Assembly: GCA_000226015.1 (NCBI GenBank)
Contig: JH152739.1
Coordinates: 38,849-86,316 of the forward strand
Direction: 5' to 3'
Source: Mnemiopsis leidyi
Taxonomy: Eukaryota; Ctenophora; Tentaculata; Lobata; Bolinopsidae
DNA: 47,468 bases
Notes under the pieces: model-generated
What the model was told of the DNA's origin: nothing
Seen by the model: the letters and a program-made list of their open reading frames with translations, nothing else
The model's database searches: none
In this document: positions 37,306 through 47,468 of the stretch, one piece after another
How the letters are laid out: each line of letters opens with the position of its first letter
Position numbering within the stretch: position 1 is the first letter of the stretch
Translations under genes and position numbers: made by a program

Positions 37306-40300
37306 TTAGTAACCCTTCAACTTCTTGCTGACCACCTTGCGGAGCTGCTCGTACGACATGAACATGATCAGATTCCAACCAGTTATTCTGAAGAAGCTTG
37401 GCACGCACCTGCAACGGATAATTTGTCATAAATTTTCAGTAAACCTATTTCTAATTTTATTTCAACTCCCACATAATCTTATTCAAAACAGAAAGGAGCT
37501 TAAAATTCAATAAATCAACGTTTAAATTGAGTCAACTAAAATTTAAAGCCTAATTTTTGATGCACCCTTCAGGCTAAGCTAATATCTGGTGGCATTGCTT
37601 TGTGTCAGTTGGACTGAGCACAAAACGTCACTAATATCTGCGTCACTAATACCCCTTCCCGGCCCCATTGTATCATTAGTCTTACGTACGGATAACCGCT
37701 ATGCCTGGTTCCCCAGGTGTGCAATGTGATATCATAATATCAAACTTAAAGGTTGAATTTCCACGACCCACACAATTTAGAACATGAATAGTCGGACATA
37801 GAGAAATTATCACCAGACGGAAATATAAACTCTCTAAAATATTTATATACGTACGATTTGTTTCAGCTCAAGGTCAGACAAGCGATGTGGAGATAAAATT
37901 ATATCGGAGGTGCTAGAGAAATTGAATTTTCTTTGGCAATGGATCTTGCAAATTTGCGATGAGTCTAAGATCAAATGTTATTAAAAATGTTGATTAAAGG
38001 GAAGCGTTTTTGCAGGATTTAAAGTACTCTGGCACTGTTCCAATGAGGTTGTTTACATATTGATATCAATTTTGACATTTTTCGCCTTTCTTTACTCACA
38101 ACAAGCAAAATCATGGCTAAAACCCCATCCCGGCTCCCTAACCATAAAATATCCATCTTTTGCTCAAATGTACTAAGAAAATCCAAGAAAACTGGTTGAA
38201 TAAGAGAAGTTTTAGAAAAAATATAGGGTAAATTTACGTAATTATGGCCTTCCCTGTCCCCCGGTTAACTGTAGACTATGAACATGGAAAACTTCTCGTG
38301 CAATATGTGTATTATCCATGTATATAAATGATATAGATGCTGATAAAGATTATTTGGTATGAATTTTATAAACAAAAACTGTAGCCACGATAACTGAAGC
38401 TTACGGTTATCAACAATTAGTAACTATCTGTTCTGCATAATGCTTTGGTCAATATGATTTAGAATTCTAGTTCTTTGTTTACGCGATTTTCATAGATTTT
38501 GCGACTTGCTGCAAAACTCAAATTGGTTTAACTATGATGGTGCAGACTGCAGAAACGTTTTTACCTTTAAACGTAAAGATATACGTGACTGCAACAAATC
38601 CCCGAACAGAAAATTTTGCGGTTCTCCGGTAGGTAATCTAATATGTAGACGCCTAATTAGATAGGGGATGTGTAAAAAGTGTACATGATGTCTAACATTC
38701 ACAAGGCAGGCCCAACGGCGTTCTTTCCGCATAGAAATAACGTTCGAGAAATTTCTTTTTCATTCGAATAATTGTGTTGGTTAAATAAACATTAAACATG
38801 AATTGTCCAGCATTAGCTATTGTGGGTTGGATAACACGTACGACAAATGAACGAATTTCTTAAACCTACTATTTTCGTAAAGGAAACGAAGATTTAATAA
38901 ACTTATGTTAATAGTTACTAAATTATCAGTTAAAAAGTTATTAGTTACAATAGATGAATCCCATTTAATTCTAGCATTTATAGATGATCTTGGAACCCCC
39001 TCTCAGACCTGCCCTTTATTGAAGATCTTTAAACCCCCCTCTCAGACCTACCCTTTATAGAAGATCTTGAAATCCCCCTCTCAGACTTACCCTTTATAGA
39101 AGATCTTGAAACCCCCCTCTCAGACCTACCCTTTATAGAAGATCTTGAAACCCCCCCTCTCAGACCTACCCTTTATAGAAGATCTTGAAACCCCCCTCTC
39201 AGACTTACCCTTTATAGAAGATCTTGAACCCCCCCTCTCGAGCGAGAACTCTAGCACACTGCACCGCACTCCTATACTCCCCAGGGCTGCTGTTCACGTA
39301 TCTTGTCTTGACAACGTCAACAGGAGAAGTAAGAGTAGTGGTAACGAAGCCGGCACACACTGCACTGGTGAAGTGGAGCGGAAACGCGTCTTCCATCCAA
39401 CCTCGCCGGAGTATGGACGTTTTCACCGTGTCGTAGGTGACTACCTCTCCGATGTTGCATATCGACAGTCTGGGGAGTAGGGTGGATTAATTTCACTCTG
39501 TGTGGAAGAATTTAGCTTTTTTGGTCGGAATTTAAACTTGAAAATGTTTTCAATACGGCTTAGCTTGTCCAGCAGACAGCTTAGCTTATGTCAGAAAATT
39601 AACTTCTACTCATGTCTCATAATATTGTATTGGGAAGTAGAAGAATAAGACTAAATCTTAAATTTGTCCTCATTTAATGTCCATAGCCATGACGTGATCT
39701 ATTTCTTCTCACTGCCGTGATACCATCTGCTTATCTCTCAATTTCTACAAGTGACAGGTAATACAATACCTTGACAATTTGTCGTAAAATTTGTGTAAAG
39801 AAACTGTAGTTAGTAGTGCGTTGTACAATGTACAGTAGTCTGATTCCCGGTCTGTATTTGTGTCTAAACTCTCTCGACAATTCAAATTTTGAAATGTGCA
39901 CCAGCATTCTTCACTGATGTAAATTGACATTGTTTCTCAAAACTTCATGAATCCTTTTATTGGAAAAAGTCCGTACAGCAGGAAGGAAGAATCGTTTCAA
40001 TGCGAAGTGAAAACAAACGATTGAAGAGGACATAAAAATATCAAAATATCTTTGCAAAATGTTTGCAGATTTCTTTAAGCTCATTTCAGTATTTTTCTGT
40101 TCTACTTTTAGTTAGAGAACATGTCACGAAGTAACGGTACACAAGGTTTTTTGTCTTAACTCTCAGAGAAATTACATTTTTTGCCAATCTTTTAAATAAT
40201 CCACCAACTTCTTTGCCCCTATATCTCTTCTCAAATCTACTCGAAAAACTTGATTAAAAAAGTCCCAATAGCTGATGGCTCGTAGAGGGAACGAAACAAC

Positions 40301-43300
40301 ATAATACTATGATGCGTGGTGAAGACATAAGATTCTAAGAATTCAAAAAATACGATTTGAAACGGCGTTGAAAATTTTTTGAAGATTCCTCTATGCCTTC
40401 TTGACAACGAGTCGGTTTTTGTTTCAGATTTTTAATAGCGTTTTTTTCTATACAGCTATCTCTTTAGTCAACGGCCAAAAAATGCGAAGTCAAGTTTTAA
40501 ACAGATCTGCTTTTGAGTAATAAGATGTTTGACTTGACTAATATCCACATATTGTCTGGCCAATTTGGCGCCCATTATGATACCACAATTGTCCACAACA
40601 AATTGCTCTTACTTTTCCTTCAGCTTACATAAATATACATATACATCTAAGTTCGATAGAGGCATGGTGGTAACTGTATGGTATAGATGCATTTAATTGG
40701 ATTATTGAGGCGTCTGTTTGAGACATAGTGGTTTTGCGAAGATTTGCATAGTTCTGCACATGTTCTGCAGTTTAGTTCATGCAATACTTTCGTTTCACAA
40801 AGATGAGATTTAATAGTATTTTAATGAACTCTGGTTTGTACCACTAAACAAATTACATCCATCTTGTTTATCATACCTTCTTTACTGAATGATCGCATAA
40901 TCGTTCACGAGTAGCATTAAAATATAGGTTCAATAGTGGTTTTGTTATACTCTTCTTGACTGTTGAACTTATAATATACCGGTTTTGCTTTTTAAGTTAA
41001 GGAAGGAGATGTGAAGAAAGAGAGGTTAAGATTACCTTGCTCTTTCTGTTATGTAGCCAGTGCGGTCTAGATATATAGCGGTATTACTATTAGCTGGAAA
41101 TGTATGTAGCAACTGAAGTGTGCATAGCTATAATGATAGTTGAAGTTATAGGATGCACGGCACAATTTATCTAACAAGTTTAAGCACGTGACTGCTTCTC
41201 CCAGGAGAGTCTACAGGAGTTTCCAAGTGTTTCCAAGGAAGCGCTCATGTATAAACTGCATACATTTCGTACCATGTCCACAGTCCAGTGTTTGATGGTG
41301 CACAATAGCAGCTACAAGCTGTAACCGCTGTAAACGCAATAATAGTCTAGTACTCTGAGGGCCGTACACGATAACGCCCGGACGTAGTGAGGGGGTTAGT
41401 GTGGCCCGATAGAGTACGAACTGCGACACTATTATCTGTCATAACGTATATTAGTGTAGTGCTTACTGCTCAGTCTGCTTACTAGGTTTTATTAGATTAT
41501 TTTAGTAACTGCTACTTGTAGTTTTGTTTAGAATTTTAATTACACTTGTCAGATGCTGGCTCTATATTTTGCTGTACGATTATGTCATCTTTTCAAATCG
41601 ATTACACCGCTAAATTTGTCTAGAGTAAGGTGACATGTATGAAACAGCTGAGGAGCAGACTGGGGGTGAGAGTAAAGTTAAAGAGCTGGAAAAAGGTATG
41701 TGATATTAGTACAACACAACTCAGGTTATATCAGTTTGTTGTGTGTTAGAGCTTCGAGTATCATTTCAATAACTTTCATATGCATTATATGCATTATGCG
41801 ATGACCACTTAAGTTTCTCGATAACAAAGTAGCAACTAATCAACCCAGCTGAACTGGAAACACCCTCAATATCTGACATAATACGAGATGGAGCACCGCC
41901 GGAATACATCCCCATCCTCGTTCTCTCCCTCATCATCTGCATTGTAGTTATTGGTAAGTTCTTTTGTCGGCAGCAGACAGGCTGAAAATTCAGTAAAGTA
42001 AAGTTAAAGTCAAGCTCAGCCATCGCACTGCTCACATTAGTAAAACGATCAATCTTGCAACTCTGATTTCCAAAATAATGGTATCATACCATACTGGTAT
42101 CATACCAGAGATTCTGCTGACGTGCTCTGTCTCCCAGTCCTGTTTGTACGAGCGTTGAACGAACACCGGAGGTACGTGACAAAACACACCATGCAGGGAC
42201 TCTGTACGCTGGGGATCATCCTCACTTTCCCCGTGTACACTGTCATGTACTACTCTGGTACGTACCGGTTTTAGTTTGGGATAATTTGAATATTGGGAAA
42301 TGATAAACTGTGGCAGGTTTAGCTAAGGTTTAACTATCATGTCTTGAACATATCACTGGGATAATAATCCTAGCGGAAATCATGACCATGTCTGGAGTAA
42401 GAGTGGTGACTAGTGACTGACAAAGTGTAGTTTGTTAGATTAATCTGAAAAAGGACTGCACTATTTCCGATTAAACTAGCAAAGGAATCCCCCTACTTCA
42501 CGGCACGTTTGTCAGGTATCATAGTACCTAAAGCGATGGCGAAGGTGACGTTTATAGCGGAGACCTACGAGGCTATATCTCTGGTCTTCTTCCTCAGACT
42601 ACTCATGGTTTACATGGGAGGTATTTTACACTGATCGTCCTCCACACTCGTACTTGTACTTTACACTTATTGTACTTGTATTTACACACTTTACACTTAT
42701 TGTAGATGTATTCACACACTTTACACTTATCGTAATTGTATTCACACGAAGTATCCTTTGAGTCCTGACATTCTCTTCAAACTCCAAACACTTACTCTTA
42801 ACCAACACATTTCAGGTAAGAAGAAAACAGTAACGGCTCTGAAAGGACATCACGTGGCTCTCTCCAACCCCCCTCTGTGTTGCCTGGTCTGTCTGCCTCA
42901 CATCAAGTTTTCTAAGAAGTACATGATTGTTCACGAGGGGTTCATTCTGCAGCTCTTCGTTTATCAACTTGTTCTCGGATACATTGATCTTCTCATAGGT
43001 AAAAACCTACAAATGTATTTGTAACTCTAGTCTAGAGTCTAATCAAGCACCTTTTCCCCTAGTGGACTGTCCTGCAAAACTTTGATATTATTGTGCACAT
43101 TCCACATGAGTGCACACTAAAACAAAACCTCCTTCAGGAATAGATGACAGTCACGCCCACCCAGCAGCCCTGATCGAAGAGACCTACTCTCACTACTTCC
43201 ACGGTTTCGCACTCCTCTCCCTCCTCCTGGCTATATACGGACTAGGAGGTATCTATCACGCAGCTGAAGAGAGACTCAAACATTACAGTATCTTCAGGAA

Positions 43301-45810
43301 GTTCGTCCTCTACAAAGCCTTCGTAACAGTAGCTAAGATAGAGGAACTGCTGGTTAGCCTCCTCACCAAGACACTGGTCGGTGAGAGCGGGGTGGACCTG
43401 ACTGCAGGGGCTATATCTGGAGAACTACGTGTTCACATGTGGTGCTATTTTATCGTTATCGTACAAGCTGCGGCCATCTTCCCGTTCCTCCTCCGAGCTT
43501 ACAGCACGGCAGACTATCCTGTGTTAGCGGAGGACGGTGTGCCGCTGGTCGAGGTGAAGGTGGAGGAGAACCAGGAGGAGACACAGAAAGTATCGGAATA
43601 TGTTTCCTTTCCGGCAGCAACGACTCCTGATAATGCTATTGAGGAGCAGGACGAGAAAGGGGATGAAGCATAGGAGTGAAATAAGAACCGAATCTGTTGG
43701 GGACTTGGGTGGAATTTATAATGACATTTGAAATATATTCTCGATTATTCAAAACGAAACCATTGTTTTCTGAAGGTATGCTTAAACTGTTTTTACGTCG
43801 ACTTCTTATATTGGTTTTTGCTTTTGAGTTCTGACATCAGTGTAGATTTCGAGTGAAACTTCGATTTATCTAAAATATGTTGGCATCATAAACGGATTGA
43901 AGATAGTGTACATTGTACGGTATCTTCAGAACAGTATCTTCATAAAATCACACTTTTGTTTCCTCAGTTTTGGGCAATTTATTAAACTTCGCATCCAAAT
44001 ACATTCTGTGCAGGGTGAAACAAGGAAAATAATTGTTAGGTTGTACCAATTACAGTAATTACTGTGTAATGGTTATTACAGCATACATGTGAGGATCTAT
44101 AGTCGTTTATAAGACAGGTGTGTAATGTGTATTGTAATGTGTATTGCGTGTGGACTATTAATAGATGCACTAAAATTATCACATTATTGTATACACCGCA
44201 CGTTTTCAATTGGACTAAATATTAATCATTAATGTTAATACACGTACTCAAGTGTGAACTGCAATACAGTCGAAAAGTACTAAGTTAACATTCTTTACAT
44301 TGTTACAAGTTTGAGATTTAGCTTTAATGTGTTGAAATTTTCTGTGTACAGACATATTGGCAAATGCGCAATGTTGTCAAGTCTAAAAATAGGTCAATTT
44401 GTCTTACGACCAGGTGATGGGATTTTGGAGAACCGACTCAACCATTTTAGTCGATCTAGGACAATCCAAGGTCACATAACTTAAAGATATAAGTAATACT
44501 AATAATAATGCAAATATAAGGACTTTATTTTACCGACATTCTATACGCATTTGCCATTTGAAAGAGACAGAAAAATTAGATAAATCTTTAAAGCAGTTAT
44601 TCAATAACCCGGGAATTAGTGACAATACCTTGGAGGTAGTGTCTGCAAAGTAATATTAACTGCACATATTATTAAGGAGCACGACACACCTCCCGATTAG
44701 ACTAATGCAGGTTCTTATCTGACCGCCCTAAGCTGTTTTAAAGAATATACCTGCATTGGTACCGGTCTGCCACCCTGTAATCTAATAAACGAAAAAAGAA
44801 AACCATTATCGATATCGGTGAAAGTGGAAGTTCGACTTCTCAAAAAGCAAACCTGGTGATGTTTGGGCCCAGGCCAGACCAGAGACCTTTGGTTCCCTCG
44901 GTAACAGCGATCTTGTAGTAAGCAGCCAGTGTGCCGCTGTACCGTACTGTACCAGACTTGGCAGCTTGCATTCTAATCTTCACAACCTGGTTATTTGGAA
45001 ATAGTTGTCAGTTTGCCATTGACTTTCCATCAGAAATGTGTCAAACTTTATTGCAATTTAATGGCAGAAATTTAATAACAGGGAATAATATATCTTATTC
45101 ATGAGTTTTATCTAGTAGAAGATCTGATAAAGAGAAAAGATTGTGAGAAAGTATGCCACTATTTGATACACGAAGCGTACAAGTAAGTACCTCAGTAGGT
45201 TGTGCTATACAGACAGCAGCTACAGCTGTAGAGATACCAGCGGCAAACCTCAGCGGTAGTCCTTCATTAAGAGGTGTGTTCTGTAAATGTGTTTAATAAG
45301 GTTTGGTTTCTTCACATTTCTGGCGTCATCGCGATAACTTAAATATGAGCGAATAAAATCTTCCCAAGAATCTAAGCCGGCGAGGCTCTTACTTTCATGT
45401 AGAAATCCTTGGTGGTGTCGTAAAGCCCCAATCTGATCGTACAGAAACCTAACTGTCGGTGTAGTCCAGGTACAAGCCCTCTGAAGAAACCTTTCATCCC
45501 GTCTGCTGCTGCTATGGTTCGCATGGTCGACATTAGAGTACCTCCTTCCACCTGAAATAAGAGACATTGTGGCAGGTTTTGTGGCGATTTGCAAAAACAA
45601 AAAGGAAGGCAACATAAATGAGTTCATGGTGCAAGTTGAATAAGAAAAACGAACCTGGAGTTTAATTTTGGCGGTATCCATGGGGAGGGTGATAGCTTCA
45701 GCGACACAAGCAGCCAGACCTGCACTGACCAGTTTTGAAACGAGTTCCGTTGATTTGATGACAGGAGGAGAGGTGATCTGGACACCCTTTTTGGTGAGGG
45801 TTTGCGACAT
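37306..45810 (-). CDS. UCP: Mitochondrial uncoupling protein (SLC25 family), 6 exons
   Basis: UCPs are inner-mitochondrial-membrane carriers that move protons or anions and lower membrane potential. Minus-strand exons: 45810-45655, 45551-45393, 45280-45191, 44986-44853, 39469-39209, 37408-37306, giving 300 aa, the usual SLC25 length. All three carrier signatures are present: LPMDTAKIKLQ, QPTEVVKIRMQ and SPVDVVKTRY. UCP-typical stretches include GLVPGLHRQLGFCTIRLGLY, TKGLWSGLGPN, CNIGEVVTYDTVK and WNLIMFMSYEQLRK. It resembles the UCP1-3 group more than UCP4/5 by eye. Intron 4 (39470-44852) contains the OST-alpha-like gene on the opposite strand, and intron 5 (37409-39208) begins with a 39-bp minisatellite that copies the splice donor. 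Confidence 0.92.
37409..38985. other. Uncoupling protein intron 5, non-repeat part
   Basis: AT-rich sequence without a recognisable gene on either strand. The small open frame at 38532-38732 (minus) has no family resemblance I can see. Confidence 0.4.
38986..39225 (-). repeat. Seven-unit ~39-bp minisatellite containing the exon 5 splice donor
   Basis: 'gatctt' at 38986, 39024, 39063, 39102, 39141, 39181 and 39220 marks units 38-40 bp apart. On the coding (minus) strand each unit reads 'TTCAAGATCTTCTATAAAGG|GTAAGTCTGAGAGGGGG' with variants. The first unit contains the true exon end (39209) and donor. Downstream units keep GTAAGT or GTAGGT, one having become GCAGGT. Reading past the first donor meets an in-frame TAA. 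Confidence 0.93.
39470..41634. other. Uncoupling protein intron 4, part before the nested gene
   Basis: About 2.2 kb of AT-rich sequence. It presumably includes the promoter of the nested OST-alpha-like gene. No gene or clear repeat found. Confidence 0.4.
41635..43673 (+). CDS. SLC51A: Organic solute transporter alpha-like (SLC51A family), 6 exons, nested gene
   Basis: OST-alpha family proteins are multi-pass plasma-membrane transporters of steroids and bile acids that in vertebrates need OST-beta. Exons 41635-41695, 41849-41953, 42138-42257, 42516-42620, 42816-42998 and 43138-43673 give 369 aa. Hydrophobic helices include YIPILVLSLIICIVVIVLF, GLCTLGIILTFPVYTVMYY, ISLVFFLRLLMVYMGG, LQLFVYQLVLGYIDLLIG, FALLSLLLAIYGLGGIY and WCYFIVIVQAAAIFPFLL. 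A Cys-rich PLCCLVC loop follows the GGK segment, as in SLC51A, and the C-terminal tail is acidic. TMEM184, in the same superfamily, is the alternative but lacks the Cys loop. All five introns are phase 1, so each internal exon is a multiple of three. The whole gene lies antisense within intron 4 of the uncoupling protein gene. Confidence 0.82.
42661..42750 (+). repeat. Three-unit 30-bp tandem repeat in an SLC51A intron
   Basis: 'ttacacttattgta.ttgtattcacacac' recurs at 42661, 42691 and 42721 with small changes. It lies between exons 4 and 5. Confidence 0.85.
43674..44852. other. Uncoupling protein intron 4, part after the nested gene
   Basis: Contains the 3' end of the OST-alpha-like gene and AT-rich sequence; no additional gene seen. 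Confidence 0.4.
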
Positions 45811-46240
45811 TTTCGCAAAAATTAGTGGGAACTTCTGGCAGCAAACAAGAAAAGGAGCAGCTGGATTTTGATGTGCGTATGTTGGGTGTTCGGGGTTTGA
45901 TGGAGCTTAACAATTAGATGAGCTGGAGAATATACAGATCATGGCAGAAGGCGATTCTAATCTTTTGCACAGTTGTGCCAGATGGTCAGCAATTATCAGA
46001 CATCCTACAAAAACAAACAACAACTACTGAAGAAAAGAGTTACACCCACATGAACCCCTTTCAATTGACGTCACGAAACACAACGCGAACAACTTGGACA
46101 CGTGACTACAAAAAACATGAGTTGAGCGTGCTGTGATCAGATCGAAATACTCAACTTTTTCCAACGCGAAATTACTTTTTCTCGACACTACGCGCAAATT
46201 GGAGCCCTAGTTTGCAGCCTGTTCCCAGCGCGCGGCGAGC
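45811..46240. other. Upstream region of the uncoupling protein gene
   Basis: Expected promoter region of the minus-strand uncoupling protein gene. No other gene is recognisable. Confidence 0.4.
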
Positions 46241-46279
46241 ATATATTCAATATTGCGCGCACTTACAACTCATTGATAA

Positions 46280-47300
46280 ACAAAGTTTGTCTGACTTTGT
46301 CCGACCCTCATTCGAAGCGAAAAGAGGAGAATAAAATGACGGGAGGGTGCGCGCTGCTGTACAAAACAAAGCCATTCCGTAAAGCTTAGACATTAGATTA
46401 ACAAATTTGTTGGAGTAAGCAAGTGAACGCGTGCGTTTGCGGAGACAGCCGCGTAGCAGATCAAGCGCTTGAACGGCAGCGCGCACCCTCCTGTGATCCT
46501 GTCATTAAATTTAATTCCCTCTATTCGCTTCGAATGAGCAATGAGGGTCGGACAAAATCAAACAAGTCACCCTCCCTAGGTCTTGACATTCTTATTCTCG
46601 CCTAATTTTATTCTCGAAGTTTTATTTTTCATTGACGAGATGATATCGCGAAGCGAGAAATTAGGACAGGCTTGTCGACATTATATCCGTCTACCGTTTT
46701 TACGGAGAGCAGCAAACTGCGAGCCGCGCGCGGGTCGGGTAACACCTCGACAAATTTTTCACTTCGAATAGAGGGTCGGACAAATCCAGACAAGGCTTTT
46801 AGGCCGAGCGCCCGTACTTGTCGAGGTGTTAGTGTTACCCGACTCGCACGCGGCTTGCAGCTTTGCTGCTCTCCGTAAGAACGGTAGACGGATATTATGT
46901 CGACAAGCCTGTCCTAATTTCTCTTGTACGGCAGCGCGCACCCTCCTGTCATTTTATTCCCATATTCGCTTCGAATTAGGGTCGGACAAAGGCAGACAAA
47001 ATTCCCGCTTGGCTGCGCTCGCACAGGGATTTACGTGTTTGGCAACTGGTAACCCGTTGACTTGTCTGACTTTGTCTGAATAAAATGACTCAACGGGCGA
47101 TGCGCGTCTAGAATTTCTTCTTCGCCAGGCCAGAAATGCGTGACAGCGCGTGATGGCCGCGACAGTAGGTTATCAACCTACAATAAAATGACAGGAGGGT
47201 GCGCGCTGCCGTACAACCCGTTGACGAGATTATATCCGTCTCTGGTCTCGGTCTAACGAAACGTTCAACTTCAAGTTTGAGCTGCGAGAGTCGAGGAAGT
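46280..47300. repeat. Nested inverted-repeat cluster (foldback/MITE-like)
   Basis: Three recurring motifs occur in both orientations. 'agggtgcgcgctgc(c/t)gtac' lies at about 46342, 46466, 46926 and 47198. 'cgcttcgaatnagggtcggacaaa' lies near 46298, 46528, 46761 and 46970. 'gacgagattatatccgtct' variants lie at 46634 and 47223. Within the cluster are a ~100-bp imperfect inverted repeat (46655-46753 against 46818-46923) and a 33-bp perfect one (46926-46958 against 47182-47214). There are no transposase-like frames. These look like non-autonomous foldback elements nested in each other. Confidence 0.8.
47090..47190. repeat. Dispersed repeat, copy 2 of the family at 135-232
   Basis: Has 'caacgggcgatgcgcgtctag', 'aaatgcgtgacagcgcgtgatggccgcgacag' and the GTAGGTT-ATC-AACCTAC hairpin, in the order seen at 135-232. 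Confidence 0.6.
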
Positions 47301-47468
47301 TGTAAAGAAAAACAGGATATATTCTTAATAAAATCCATTTCCATTACATTTTTTGCAAAACATGAGAGTTCTCCCCTGCCGCTATGAAGTTGAAGCGTAA
47401 TGACTTGTGATTTGATTGTTCAAAATTTCTTGTTTTCTCTGAGTAGACTCGGACAAGGACACAGTGGT

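Noticed and set aside
41635..43673. TMEM184 family protein
   Set aside because: Same superfamily, but the Cys-rich PLCC loop and lack of TMEM184 signature stretches favour SLC51A.

Overview
The window is nuclear DNA from an animal. Its genes are broken into many exons by GT-AG introns, non-coding DNA is AT-rich and repeat-laden, and the gene set is metazoan: POMT2, RFC3, SUMF1/FGE, a GNMT domain, PIK3C3, RCCD1, YAE1, a mitochondrial uncoupling protein and an OST-alpha/SLC51A transporter. Short introns, CR1-like LINE debris and possible spliced-leader acceptors would fit a non-bilaterian such as a cnidarian, but I cannot place the species. All exon models come from reading splice sites, phase and family similarity by eye; no transcript data were available.

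Layout. 1-1173: repeat debris (tRNA-like SINE, LINE relic). 1174-7299: POMT2 in 11 exons. 7961-22343: RFC3 in 5 exons; its last intron is about 12.7 kb and contains a PAN/apple-like membrane protein (minus), a coding-like relic (minus), an intronless protein of four tandem ~120-residue repeats (minus) and a divergent pair of secreted paralogues. 22694-25827: SUMF1, carrying between its first two exons a single 870-base symmetric phase 1-1 exon that encodes almost all of GNMT. 26555-29002: intronless PIK3C3. 29658-32000: RCCD1-like. 32266-33356: YAE1, with an assembly gap and a duplicated exon end. 33707-35950: small ankyrin protein. 37306-45810: uncoupling protein (minus); a 5.4-kb intron hosts the OST-alpha-like gene on the opposite strand. 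45811-47468: nested inverted repeats.

Most striking are the SUMF1-GNMT arrangement, which would place a glycine N-methyltransferase domain behind a signal peptide and in frame with the formylglycine-generating domain, and two minisatellites whose repeat unit contains a real splice site: ten 46-bp copies of the GNMT exon's acceptor, and seven ~39-bp copies of a donor in the uncoupling protein gene. The four-repeat protein and the secreted pair belong to families I do not recognise.

The genes do not form one pathway. They are mostly housekeeping genes (ER O-mannosylation, clamp loading, sulfatase activation, endosomal lipid kinase, ribosome-biogenesis adaptor, mitochondrial carrier), with less familiar genes nested in their introns.
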